Below are positions 10,569-18,963 of a stretch of 64,000 bases of DNA, piece by piece. The DNA comes from Burkholderia ubonensis subsp. mesacidophila. Its GTDB lineage: Bacteria > Pseudomonadota > Gammaproteobacteria > Burkholderiales > Burkholderiaceae. Made by a program: the position numbers and the translations under genes. The DNA is taken from positions 1,922,001 through 1,986,000 of the forward strand of contig NZ_CP020738.1 of NCBI RefSeq assembly GCF_002097715.1, given 5' to 3'. Each line of letters starts with the position of its first letter. Position 1 is the stretch's first letter. A model generated the notes under the pieces. The model was not told the DNA's origin. It searched no databases and saw only the letters and a list, made by a program, of their open reading frames with translations.

Positions 10569-11101
10569 ACGACACCTGTAGACGCCTGAACCGAGGATTC
10601 AGGCGCCACTCAAGCATTCCTCAGGCCAGCCATGTCATTGCCCGGCAATATCGGCGCAATCCTGCATTCAATCCTCTCATAGCTTGACATTCGTGGCGCA
10701 TGACCTAGGTTGACTCTACGGAACGAACGCGCGGCGAATCCCGGTCGATTCGCATAACGACGCGCCTGTCGCACGCATGCCCGTCAAGACAACCACGCCT
10801 TACGAATTCATTCCAACCAGGGGACTCGCCACGGACAAGTCATCGTCACGCGGCGTATCGAACACCGCCGCATGCGCTCCGCTCCGAGACGGATCGCGCG
10901 TGCCGGCATGCGACTCCTGCATTCCGCCGGTGCGCGCGTCGAAGCATCTGCTCGCTCCGCCGGGCTGATCCCGCTGTCTCTTTCCCGATTCGCTCCATCG
11001 AAGCAAAGCAACGCGTCCCGCCGATCGCCGGCGGTGCGTGACTGTTGCCCGCCTTCCGCTCGCCCGGTCGCGCGCTGAAACGGGCGTGATCGCTCGCGAG
11101 C
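10569..11101 (+). other. Intergenic region with a hairpin and a possible promoter
   Basis: This 533-base gap begins with a hairpin (10583-10590 pairing with 10598-10605) that may end the reductase transcript. A possible promoter follows: TTGACA at 10684-10689, 16 bases, then TAGGTT at 10706-10711. No coding frame with a credible start is seen. Confidence 0.4.
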
Positions 11102-12541
11102 ATGCATATGGACAGCCCGAAGCCGTTTGCGGTCCGGCCGCCGCCGCAGAACCCGGTGAGGATGAGTCACTGGACAGCGCGTTGCCGCGCGTATTTGCTG
11201 AGCGGTTATCTGATTGTCGTCAACGTGGCCGGTGTCGCGATCGCCACGCTTGCGACCAACCGACCGATTCACGAGAGCGGTTTTTGGAAAGGGTTTTGCG
11301 CGATCCAGTGGCCTTGGGCGGTCATCCTGGTCAGCGGAATTGCCACCGTGCTCGTGGGCGCACCGCTCATCGTCTTCCTGTGCCTCGGCTGGTATGCGCG
11401 TTATGACGAGTTCCAGAACAGCCTCAAGAACAACGCGCTCGACAACTACCTGAAGCGCTTCTGGTCGAAATGGCTGCTGCAGACGATCCAGTTCGCCGAA
11501 CATCATGGCGGCCCGGTGTTGAACGGCGACGCACAGCGTTTGAATGCGTTCTCCGAACATTGGCCGACGCTGGGCGATCGCCTGTTCGCGAACATCTATC
11601 ACGAGCAATACGGTCTGCGGGCGTTCGTGCCGCCGTTCGTCATCCTGCTCGTGGTGACCTATGCGATCACGGCGATCGCGACGTGGCTCTGTACCAAGAG
11701 CGATTGCGCTTTGTCGGACACGGCGACATGCATTTTCGGACTCGGTTGCCCGCTGATCGTCTCGGTGGTTGCCGGCGCACTGATGTACGTCGTCAGCGAT
11801 GCGGTGCTGGGCATCCGGCGTCGTGCACTCAACGTGTCCGACGTGCACTGGTATTCGCTCCGCCTCTTCCTTGCGATACCGCTCGCGCTCGTCGCGGCGT
11901 ATGCGCCGTCGTCCGGCAGCACACCGCATGTCGTGATCGCGTTCACGCTGGCGATCCTGCCGGTCGACGAAATCATCAAGACGATTCGCCGGATCGGGGC
12001 GCTCAACCTGACCGAATTCGAAGCGAAGCAGGCTGCGCCGGACGAACTGCTCAACCTGAACGGCGTCACGAAGTTCGTGACCGCGTCGCTGCATGCGGAA
12101 GGCATCACGTCGATCGAGCAGATGGCCGCGGCCGATCCCGTCACGCTGTCGATCCGCACCGGATTTCCATTTCGCTTCACGCTGCGGCTAGGCTCGCAAG
12201 CGATCGTGCGCCGGCATTTCGGTCCCAAAGCGTCGAACTTGCTGCCGATCGGCCTGGCGGACGTCGTGCCGATCTATCTGCTCGTGCAGGCACTCAACGG
12301 CAAATCGCAGGCCGATGAATCGACCGTAGCGCCGGCCGTGCCCGCCGAAGCACCGTGGCTCGATGACCCCGATAAGGTCGTGTCGGCAGCCGCCGCCCTC
12401 CTGTTCGCCAATGCGAAAGCCGATCCTGCGTTACCGCAAGATCAGGCGGAAGCCGTCGTGAAAATGAAATTCCGCCAGATTGCGGCGGAAGAGTACACGT
12501 TGATGCTGGCCCGGATCACGCCGCTCGACCCGGCGCTATAG
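11102..12541 (+). CDS. Large hypothetical membrane protein
   Basis: The 479-residue protein has hydrophobic segments at about 31-50, 70-96, 175-195, 208-232 and 250-290. A cytosolic C-terminal half follows, containing NLNGVTKFVTASLHAEGITS and IEQMAAADPVTLSIRTGFPF. That part recalls helix-hairpin-helix repeats (short helix, GI-type turn, helix) seen in proteins that bind DNA or act as connectors. No catalytic motif is visible. The start is uncertain: ATG codons at 11102, 11108 and 11162 are in frame and none has a strong ribosome site. The family is not recognised; the hairpin idea is inference. Confidence 0.65.
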   Translation: MHMDSPKPFAVRPPPQNPVRMSHWTARCRAYLLSGYLIVVNVAGVAIATLATNRPIHESGFWKGFCAIQWPWAVILVSGIATVLVGAPLIVFLCLGWYARYDEFQNSLKNNALDNYLKRFWSKWLLQTIQFAEHHGGPVLNGDAQRLNAFSEHWPTLGDRLFANIYHEQYGLRAFVPPFVILLVVTYAITAIATWLCTKSDCALSDTATCIFGLGCPLIVSVVAGALMYVVSDAVLGIRRRALNVSDVHWYSLRLFLAIPLALVAAYAPSSGSTPHVVIAFTLAILPVDEIIKTIRRIGALNLTEFEAKQAAPDELLNLNGVTKFVTASLHAEGITSIEQMAAADPVTLSIRTGFPFRFTLRLGSQAIVRRHFGPKASNLLPIGLADVVPIYLLVQALNGKSQADESTVAPAVPAEAPWLDDPDKVVSAAAALLFANAKADPALPQDQAEAVVKMKFRQIAAEEYTLMLARITPLDPAL

Positions 12542-12593
12542 CATGCCCGACGTCCGGCGGGACGCGCACACGTCCCGCCGGCATCGCGAGGGG

Positions 12594-13871
12594 CTAGTTG
12601 CCCGCCACCTGCTTCTTGAACGCCGAGAGAATCTGCTTTTCGAGCGCGACATAGTCGCGGCCGAAGTGATGTTCGCCCTGCGTCTTGATCACCTGGATGC
12701 CGGAGTTCGCGAGCACCGGGCACATCGTCTCCTTCTCCTGCTCGCCGTAGAAGCACTGCACGATGCCCGGCGGCACCTTCGCGATCTCCGGCGCGACCTT
12801 CAGCGCCTTGTCGCTCGCCGGCATGCCGAGCCAGCCCGTCACGCGGATCTGGAAGTCCGCGCTCGGCGCGAAGCCGAGCAGCGACATCACCGACACCTTG
12901 TCGCGCAGCGCGGCCGGCAGCCGGTTGTACGCGAACGGCATCACGTCCGCGCCGAACGAGTAGCCGACCAGCGCGACGTTCGTCGCGTTCCAGCGCGCCA
13001 TGTAGGTGCGCATCACGCGCGCGAGATCGCGGCTCGTCTGCGCGGGCGACTGCTCGCTCCAGAAATAGCGCAGCGCGTCGATGCCGACGACCGACACGCC
13101 GTCGCGCTGCAGCGCCTCGGCGATCGTCTTGTCGAGATCGCGCCAGCCGCCGTCGCCGGAAATCACGATCGCGAGCAGGTTGCTGCCGCCCTTGGCCGGC
13201 AGCTCGATCAGCGGCAGGTCCGACACGTCGAGCTCGTCGGCCGTCCCGTCGCGCAGATGCGGCTTCACGAGCGCGACGAGCTTCGCGGTATCGCCCGCCG
13301 CCGCGGTTTCGACGAAGCCCGGCATCGCGCGGCGCACGATCGTCGGATCGGGCGGGCACGGCTTGAAGCGCGGATCGAGCTTCGCCGCCGGCTCGACCGA
13401 CACCATGCCGGCGATCGTGTTCTCCGGCGCCATCGACAGGATCTGCTTCGCGATCGCGCCGCCCTGCCCGACACCCGCGACGATCGGCGCGTAATAGCGC
13501 GACGACTGCGCGAGCCGTTCAAGCTGGTGGCTGACGGCCTCGGCGTCGCCGTCGAGATGGTGGCAGGTCTCCTGCGTCGCGGCGAGGTTCGCCGCATACC
13601 GCTCGGCATCCACGCCGACCGTCATCGCGCCGGCTTTCGCGAGCGCGTCGGCGGCCTGCTGGTCGGCCGCGCTCCAGCCGCTGCCTTGCGAGAACATCAC
13701 GACAAAGCCGCGCATCGGGCCGTTCGGCTTCGTCACCGTAACCGGGCCGTAGCGACCGCCGGACACGGTCTGCACCTTCACCGCAGCCGGCTGCGTGGCG
13801 AACGCGCCGCCGGCCAGCATCATTCCCGCGCAGGCGACCACCGCCCGCGCGATTCGATTCTTCAACATCAT
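12594..13871 (-). CDS. acvB: AcvB/VirJ-type periplasmic hydrolase
   Basis: The 425-residue protein has a signal peptide (residues 1-25, cleavage near GAFA). Two alpha/beta-hydrolase-like regions follow, the second containing LLAIVISGDGGWRDLDKTIA and the nucleophile-elbow-like VALVGYSFGADVMPFAYNRL. These are hallmarks of the AcvB/VirJ family. AcvB (AtvA) of Agrobacterium and Rhizobium is a periplasmic lysyl-phosphatidylglycerol hydrolase. Its ATG overlaps the stop of the upstream mprF gene (ATGA), so synthesis and removal of the modified lipid are co-expressed. Confidence 0.85.
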   Translation of the reverse strand: MMLKNRIARAVVACAGMMLAGGAFATQPAAVKVQTVSGGRYGPVTVTKPNGPMRGFVVMFSQGSGWSAADQQAADALAKAGAMTVGVDAERYAANLAATQETCHHLDGDAEAVSHQLERLAQSSRYYAPIVAGVGQGGAIAKQILSMAPENTIAGMVSVEPAAKLDPRFKPCPPDPTIVRRAMPGFVETAAAGDTAKLVALVKPHLRDGTADELDVSDLPLIELPAKGGSNLLAIVISGDGGWRDLDKTIAEALQRDGVSVVGIDALRYFWSEQSPAQTSRDLARVMRTYMARWNATNVALVGYSFGADVMPFAYNRLPAALRDKVSVMSLLGFAPSADFQIRVTGWLGMPASDKALKVAPEIAKVPPGIVQCFYGEQEKETMCPVLANSGIQVIKTQGEHHFGRDYVALEKQILSAFKKQVAGN

Positions 13872-16462
13872 GAACGCCGACCTCCAGCCAGCAAAGACAG
13901 ATCCGCCAGCGTGACGAACACGCCGACCGAGCCCGAAGCCGCGAGATAACGCGGCTCCCAATGCGGCTCGAACTTGCTCTTGAACGCGCGCAAGCCGCGG
14001 AAATTGTAGAAACGGCCGCCGAAGCGCCACACCATCAGCCCGACCCGGTGCCACGGCGACGGCATCTTCGCCGCGCCCATCCCCGAGAACGGCGCGATGC
14101 CGAGGCTCAGCTTGCGGAAGCCCGCTTCCTTCAGGTGCAGCGCGAGCTGCGTGAACAGGTACTCCATCGCGTACGGCGACGCTTCCGGCAGATGGCGCAT
14201 CACGCCGACCGTCGCCTCGGTGTTGAGGTCGGTCGTCATGAACGTGACGAACGCGATCGGCCTGTCGGCCTGGCGCACCAGCATCACCGACTGCGTCGCG
14301 AGATAGCCGTCGTGGAACGCCGCGACCGAGAAGCTCTTCTCGCGCGCGTCGCGGCTGTCGAGCCAACCGTCGGAAATCCCGCGCAGCGCCGGCAGCGCGG
14401 CCGGCACGTCGTTCGGCGCGATCACTTCGACGCTCAGCGCATCCTTGTCGCCGCGGCGCAGCGCATAGCGCAGGTGCGAGCGGTGCGAGCCCTTCAGGTC
14501 GAATTCGTCGAGCGCGACGTGCGCCTCCTCGCCGAGCTTCATCAGCGTGAGCCCCGCGTCGAGATACAGCGGCAGCGCGTTCGCGCGCACCTGGTAGAAC
14601 GCCGCGCGGCCGCCGTGCTTGTGCGCGAGCGCGATGAACTTGCCGATCAGCGCCGGCCATTCGCTGCGCGGGCCGACCGGGTCGTGCAGCGCGGCCCAGG
14701 TGCGGCCGTGCTTCGCGTACATCAGGAACGCCTCGCGCGACTCCGAGAACAGGAAGCTCTTGTCGCCCATCAGCGCGAGGCCGGCATCGCTGCATTCCTG
14801 CGCGCGGATGATCCGCTCGGCGTCGAGCAGGTCCTGCGGCGCCGGCTTCACGAAACGGCCCGCCGCCGGCCGCAGCATCTGCCACAGCGCGAACATCGCG
14901 ACGAACACGCCGGCCGCGAGCGTCGCGCGCAGCGCCCGCGGCGCGCGCGCGTCGAACGAGAAGTGCGACCACAGCTCGCGCGTGTACGGCACGTCGCGGA
15001 ACGCGAAGCACAGCACCCACACCGCGAGCGCCAGCACCATCGCGACCGACACGAACCAGCCGATCGTGAAGCGCTCCGCGAACAGCGACGAATGGCGGTT
15101 GAAGCGGCGGCGGCTGACGAGCAGCAGCACCAGCAGCGCGCCGAGCACGCCGGCCTCGACGAACGCGAGCCCCTTCGCGAACGACAGCGCGAGGCTCGCG
15201 AGCGTCAGCGCGAAGGTCATCCACCAGGCCGCGTCGAGCCGGCGCAGCAGCCCGCGCGCGACGAACAGCAGCGCGACGCCGAGCACGCTGCAGATCACCT
15301 GCGAGCCTTCGAGCACCCACAGCGGCACGATGCCGCGCAGGATCGCGATCCGGTACCAGAAGGCCGGCGTCGCGCTCGAGATCACGAGCATCGTGCCGGT
15401 GGCGAACGTCACGAGGCTGAGGAACAGCGGCGCGAGCTGCGACACGCGCGCGGCCTGCCGCGTCACGAGGCGCCGGCGCAGCGCGCGGCCCTCGAAGCCG
15501 GCGAGCAGGCCGGCCGACAGCACGAACGGCACGCCGAAGTAGATCGCGCGATACGCGATCAGCGCGGCAACCATCTCGTGCGCGGGCACGTCGCGGCCGA
15601 GCGTGAAGACCATCGCCGCCTCGAACACGCCGATCCCGCCCGGCGTATGGCCGATCATGCCGAGCAGCAGCGCGGCCGCGTAGATGGTGATGAAGCTCGA
15701 GAAGCCGACCGGCGCGGCGGGCAGCAGCACCCACAGCGTCAGGCCGGCCGCGACCACGTCGAGCACCGCGTAGACGACCTGCGCGACGAGATCGCGCCGC
15801 GCCGGGATGTCGAACGCGAGCCACTTGAAACGGGTCTCGACCGGACGCGCGACGCGCCCGCACGCGGCGACCAGCGCCGCCATCACCGCGAGCAGCGCGG
15901 CGCCGCCCCAGGTGAGCGCGCCGGGCGCGACGTGCAGCATGGCGGCCAGCGTCTGCGGCACCCAGACCATGCCGACCGCGGTCATCAGCACCAGCGCGAG
16001 CGCGAGCGTGCCGCTCGTAAACACCGTCATGCGGCCGATCTGCGCGGGCGTGACGCCGGACACGCCATAGACGCGCGCGCGCACCGCGCCGCCCGTCAGC
16101 GCGCCGAAGCCGGTCGCGTTGCCGAGCGCCGAGCCGGCGATCGCGCCGATCCACAGCGCCGCGCGCGGCACCTTGGCCGCGACGTAGCGCAGGCCGACCG
16201 CGTCGCGGGCGACCAGCCCGAGATAGCTGAGGGCGGTCGCGCCGAGCGACGCGCCCCATTCGGCGGCCGACATGTGGCGCAGCTGGCGGATCACCGACCG
16301 GTAATCGACGGACGCCGACAGGTGCTGGAAGACCACGATCAACAGCAGCCCGATGCCGAGCGCAAGCAGCGGCGACAGCATGCGCTCGTTGCGCAGCAGT
16401 GCCGAGACGCGGCCGAACCATGCCGCGGCACGGCTGGGTGAACCAGGGTGGCGGGAAGACAT
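13868..16462 (-). CDS. mprF: Lysyl-phosphatidylglycerol synthase/flippase MprF
   Basis: The 864-residue protein has a long multi-helix region (about 30-545, roughly 14 membrane segments) with the conserved flippase stretch MIGHTPGGIGVFEAAMVF. A soluble C-terminal DUF2156 transferase domain follows at about 555-850, with ALMGDKSFLFSESREAFLMY and FRKLSLGIAPFSGMG. It uses Lys-tRNA to add lysine to phosphatidylglycerol and moves the product to the outer leaflet, lowering surface charge against cationic peptides. The length fits full-size MprF (LpiA in rhizobia). It is the first gene of a two-gene unit with acvB. A possible promoter lies at 16581-16609. Confidence 0.92.
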   Translation of the reverse strand: MSSRHPGSPSRAAAWFGRVSALLRNERMLSPLLALGIGLLLIVVFQHLSASVDYRSVIRQLRHMSAAEWGASLGATALSYLGLVARDAVGLRYVAAKVPRAALWIGAIAGSALGNATGFGALTGGAVRARVYGVSGVTPAQIGRMTVFTSGTLALALVLMTAVGMVWVPQTLAAMLHVAPGALTWGGAALLAVMAALVAACGRVARPVETRFKWLAFDIPARRDLVAQVVYAVLDVVAAGLTLWVLLPAAPVGFSSFITIYAAALLLGMIGHTPGGIGVFEAAMVFTLGRDVPAHEMVAALIAYRAIYFGVPFVLSAGLLAGFEGRALRRRLVTRQAARVSQLAPLFLSLVTFATGTMLVISSATPAFWYRIAILRGIVPLWVLEGSQVICSVLGVALLFVARGLLRRLDAAWWMTFALTLASLALSFAKGLAFVEAGVLGALLVLLLVSRRRFNRHSSLFAERFTIGWFVSVAMVLALAVWVLCFAFRDVPYTRELWSHFSFDARAPRALRATLAAGVFVAMFALWQMLRPAAGRFVKPAPQDLLDAERIIRAQECSDAGLALMGDKSFLFSESREAFLMYAKHGRTWAALHDPVGPRSEWPALIGKFIALAHKHGGRAAFYQVRANALPLYLDAGLTLMKLGEEAHVALDEFDLKGSHRSHLRYALRRGDKDALSVEVIAPNDVPAALPALRGISDGWLDSRDAREKSFSVAAFHDGYLATQSVMLVRQADRPIAFVTFMTTDLNTEATVGVMRHLPEASPYAMEYLFTQLALHLKEAGFRKLSLGIAPFSGMGAAKMPSPWHRVGLMVWRFGGRFYNFRGLRAFKSKFEPHWEPRYLAASGSVGVFVTLADLSLLAGGRRS

Positions 16463-16983
16463 AACTTATTGGCGGTGGTGCATAGCGTGCCGCGGCGCCG
16501 GGTGGACCGGGCGGCGGAGAATCTGGTTGTTCTGCTTGGGCGGCCCGCCGATGTGCCAATCGGCGGCGCCTGGATCAGAAATTACAAGTATACAGAATCA
16601 ATATTACAAATTCTTTCGCGTTGTGCAGAGCCGCGCCGGACAGGCCGATCGGATGAACGGGATATCAAAATCACGCAGCCCCGCATGTGCGAGATGCGCA
16701 TCATACCGGGAACCGGGAAGGTTTTTTTGTCGGTTGAATGGGCCGCGATGCAAGTGAGGGGAGATATTTCGGGCCGGGCGGCGGAATCGCCTGATGGAAG
16801 CCCGGCTTCGCGCACTACGCATCCAGTTCGAACGCGCAGGGTTTTTGCACCTTGCGTTGGCACCCATATCTGCCATTCTGAATCGGACAAGGTGCGCATT
16901 TTTGACGCAAGCGGCGCCCAAGCCAAGCGAGTGGCGCTTTCGGTACCCGAGTGCTGAAGTTGAACTGCCGGCAAGGAGGTCGT
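16463..16983. other. Divergent intergenic region
   Basis: This 521-base gap lies between mprF (-) and a membrane-protein gene (+). Its mprF-proximal part is A/T-rich and holds the candidate mprF promoter; the rest shows no gene. Confidence 0.5.
16581..16609 (-). promoter_or_regulatory. Candidate mprF promoter
   Basis: On the minus strand TTGTAA (16609-16604), a 17-base spacer and TGTAAT (16586-16581) lie about 120 bases before the mprF start in a local A/T-rich patch. Spacing is ideal; the hexamers are only moderate matches. Confidence 0.4.
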
Positions 16984-17496
16984 ATGGAACTGCACATTCA
17001 ATCGCACCATTGGGAACGGCGCACGCCCGACTGGCTCGCCGCGGCCGTGGCCGGTCTTGCGGGCGGCGCCCTGGTGATCGTGCTCGAATTCTTCTGGTCG
17101 ACCATGGTGCTCGATGAAAGCCCGTGGCAGCCGACCCACAAGATCGCGGCGATGGTGATGGGCCGCAGTGCGCTCGAACAGATGTCGGTCTTCAGCTTCG
17201 GCATCGTGGGGACGGCGCTGGTCCTGCACTACGTGCTCGGCGCCATCATGGGGCTGATGCTCGGCGCGATCATTGCGCCGTTCCGCTTCGATTCGAGCGT
17301 GGGCATGGAGGCGGTCATCGGGCTGGCCTTCGGGATCGTCGCGTATGTGTGGAACTTCTATGTGATGACGGCCGTGTTCCCATGGTTCGTCTCGGAGCGA
17401 GGTTCCGGCCCCTTGTTGGCAAACCTGCTGTTCGGCGTGGTCACCGCCCTCGCCTACGGCATGCTGGCACGGCGCAGGCAGGACGCGATGCAGTGA
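16984..17496 (+). CDS. Small integral membrane protein
   Basis: The 170-residue protein is preceded by a perfect AAGGAGGT ribosome site, which fixes the start at 16984 rather than the in-frame ATG at 16951. Hydrophobic helices lie at about 18-40, 68-100, 108-130 and 142-162. It has no recognised catalytic motif. It stands between mprF and the oxidase operon and ends before a strong terminator, so it is probably a single-gene unit. The family is not recognised with confidence. Confidence 0.75.
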   Translation: MELHIQSHHWERRTPDWLAAAVAGLAGGALVIVLEFFWSTMVLDESPWQPTHKIAAMVMGRSALEQMSVFSFGIVGTALVLHYVLGAIMGLMLGAIIAPFRFDSSVGMEAVIGLAFGIVAYVWNFYVMTAVFPWFVSERGSGPLLANLLFGVVTALAYGMLARRRQDAMQ

Positions 17497-17520
17497 CGCT
17501 GAACGACCGGCACGCTCGGG

Positions 17521-17564
17521 AAACGGCCGCCTCGGCAACCGATGCCGACGGCGGCCGTTTTGCA
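17521..17564 (+). terminator. Intrinsic terminator
   Basis: AAACGGCCGCC (17521-17531) pairs with its complement ending at 17560, and an inner stem (TCGGCA with TGCCGA) extends it. A short T-run follows. It lies 24 bases after the stop of the membrane-protein gene and isolates it from the oxidase operon. Confidence 0.75.
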
Positions 17565-17804
17565 TTGCAGCAAGTGACGCCTCCATTCGCGCGATCGGTA
17601 TATGGGGCGCACTTCCCCCGTGCGCTGCCTTGCACGCTGCCGAGGCGAGGACTACCTTTTCTCTATAGCCGCTGACAACGTTCAGCAAAGCGGTCCCGGC
17701 AGACGTGCCGGCGCAGACGGTACCGAAAGTACGGCCAGGCGGCACGACGCCGCCGGGCGCGTCTTGTCGGCGGCTCCGGCGAGTGACTCGCAACGAGGCG
17801 GCCT
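17565..17804 (+). other. Leader region of the oxidase operon
   Basis: About 240 bases separate the terminator from the subunit II start. No promoter with good hexamers was recognised; a GAGGCGG ribosome site precedes the ATG. Confidence 0.35.
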
Positions 17805-18950
17805 ATGGCGCTTGCGATTGCCCTGATCCTGATCATCGTATTGGCGGTGGGGTTTCACTTTGCCAGTCCCTGGTGGATCACGCCGATCGCGTCGAACTGG
17901 GTGCGCATGGACGACATGCTGACGATCACGATCGTCATTACCGGCGCGCTCTTCATCGCGATCAACCTGTTCATCGTGATCGCACTGGTGCGCTACCGCC
18001 ACCGCAGCGGGCATCGCGCGGCCTACGAGCCGCACAACAGGCGGCTGGAATGGTGGCTGATCGGCCTGACCGCCGTGGGCGTGGCAGCGCTGCTGGCGCC
18101 GGGTCTGTTCGTCTACGCGGACTACATCCGGCCGCCGCGCAACGTGCTGCAGATGGAAGTGCTCGGGCAGCAATGGCAATGGCGCTTCCGCTTCGCCGGC
18201 CCCGGCGGCAAGCTGGGCACGACGGACGTGCGCTACATCAGCAACGACAACCCGTTCGGCCTGAACCCCGGCGACCCGAACGGCCGCGACAACTACCTGA
18301 TCGAGACGCCCGAGGTGCACCTGCCGCTCAACCGGCCGATCCAGGTCCTGACACGGTCGCGCGACGTGCTGCACGACTTCTACGTCCCGCCGTTCCGGGC
18401 GCGCATGAACATGGTGCCCGGCATGGTGACCACCTTCTGGTTCACGCCGACCAAGGCGGGGCGCTACGACATCCTGTGCGCGCAGCTTTGCGGCATCGGG
18501 CACTCCAGCATGCGCGGCGTGGTGGTGGTGGAAGACGAAGCATCGTTCTCGCGCTGGCTGGCGCAGCAGAGCACGTTCGAGCAGCGGCAGCAGGCCAAAG
18601 TGCAGGCCGCCGCAGGCGGCAGCGCCCAGGCGCTTGCCGACCAGGGCAAGACGCTCGCGGCGGCCAAGGGCTGCATCGCCTGCCATACCGTGGACGGCAG
18701 TCCGCGCGTGGGCCCCACGTGGAAGGGCCTGTACGGCAAGATCGAAACGATGGCCGACGGCAGCACCGCGAAGGTGGACGAAGCCTATCTGCGCGCCTTC
18801 ATCCGCAACCCGACGGCCCGCGTCGTGAAGGGCTTCGCGCCGATCATGCCGCACTTCGACCTGAGCGAGCAGGAGCTGAGCGCGCTGGTGGCCTACATCG
18901 AATCGCAAGGCGGCCCGGCGGCCAGCAGCGCAGCCAACCCCCAGCCCTAG
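17805..18950 (+). CDS. coxB: Cytochrome c oxidase subunit II fused to cytochrome c (caa3-type)
   Basis: The 381-residue protein has three hydrophobic helices at about 2-20, 38-62 and 82-104. The CuA domain carries H190, C225, C229, H233 and M236 in CAQLCGIGHSSM. A C-terminal class I cytochrome c domain carries the haem motif CIACH (290-294) with a probable axial Met in APIMPHF (M348). Such fusion is the mark of caa3-type oxidases, where the tethered cytochrome passes electrons to CuA. The residue between the CuA cysteines is Gln (C-A-Q-L-C), whereas most subunit II proteins have Glu there. It opens a five-gene operon. Confidence 0.93.
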   Translation: MALAIALILIIVLAVGFHFASPWWITPIASNWVRMDDMLTITIVITGALFIAINLFIVIALVRYRHRSGHRAAYEPHNRRLEWWLIGLTAVGVAALLAPGLFVYADYIRPPRNVLQMEVLGQQWQWRFRFAGPGGKLGTTDVRYISNDNPFGLNPGDPNGRDNYLIETPEVHLPLNRPIQVLTRSRDVLHDFYVPPFRARMNMVPGMVTTFWFTPTKAGRYDILCAQLCGIGHSSMRGVVVVEDEASFSRWLAQQSTFEQRQQAKVQAAAGGSAQALADQGKTLAAAKGCIACHTVDGSPRVGPTWKGLYGKIETMADGSTAKVDEAYLRAFIRNPTARVVKGFAPIMPHFDLSEQELSALVAYIESQGGPAASSAANPQP

Positions 18951-18963
18951 CGGAGCAGACGCA

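Noticed and set aside
13872..16559. Extension of the acvB frame upstream through mprF
   Set aside because: The signal peptide and ATGA coupling fix the acvB start at 13871; the extension is a shadow of mprF.
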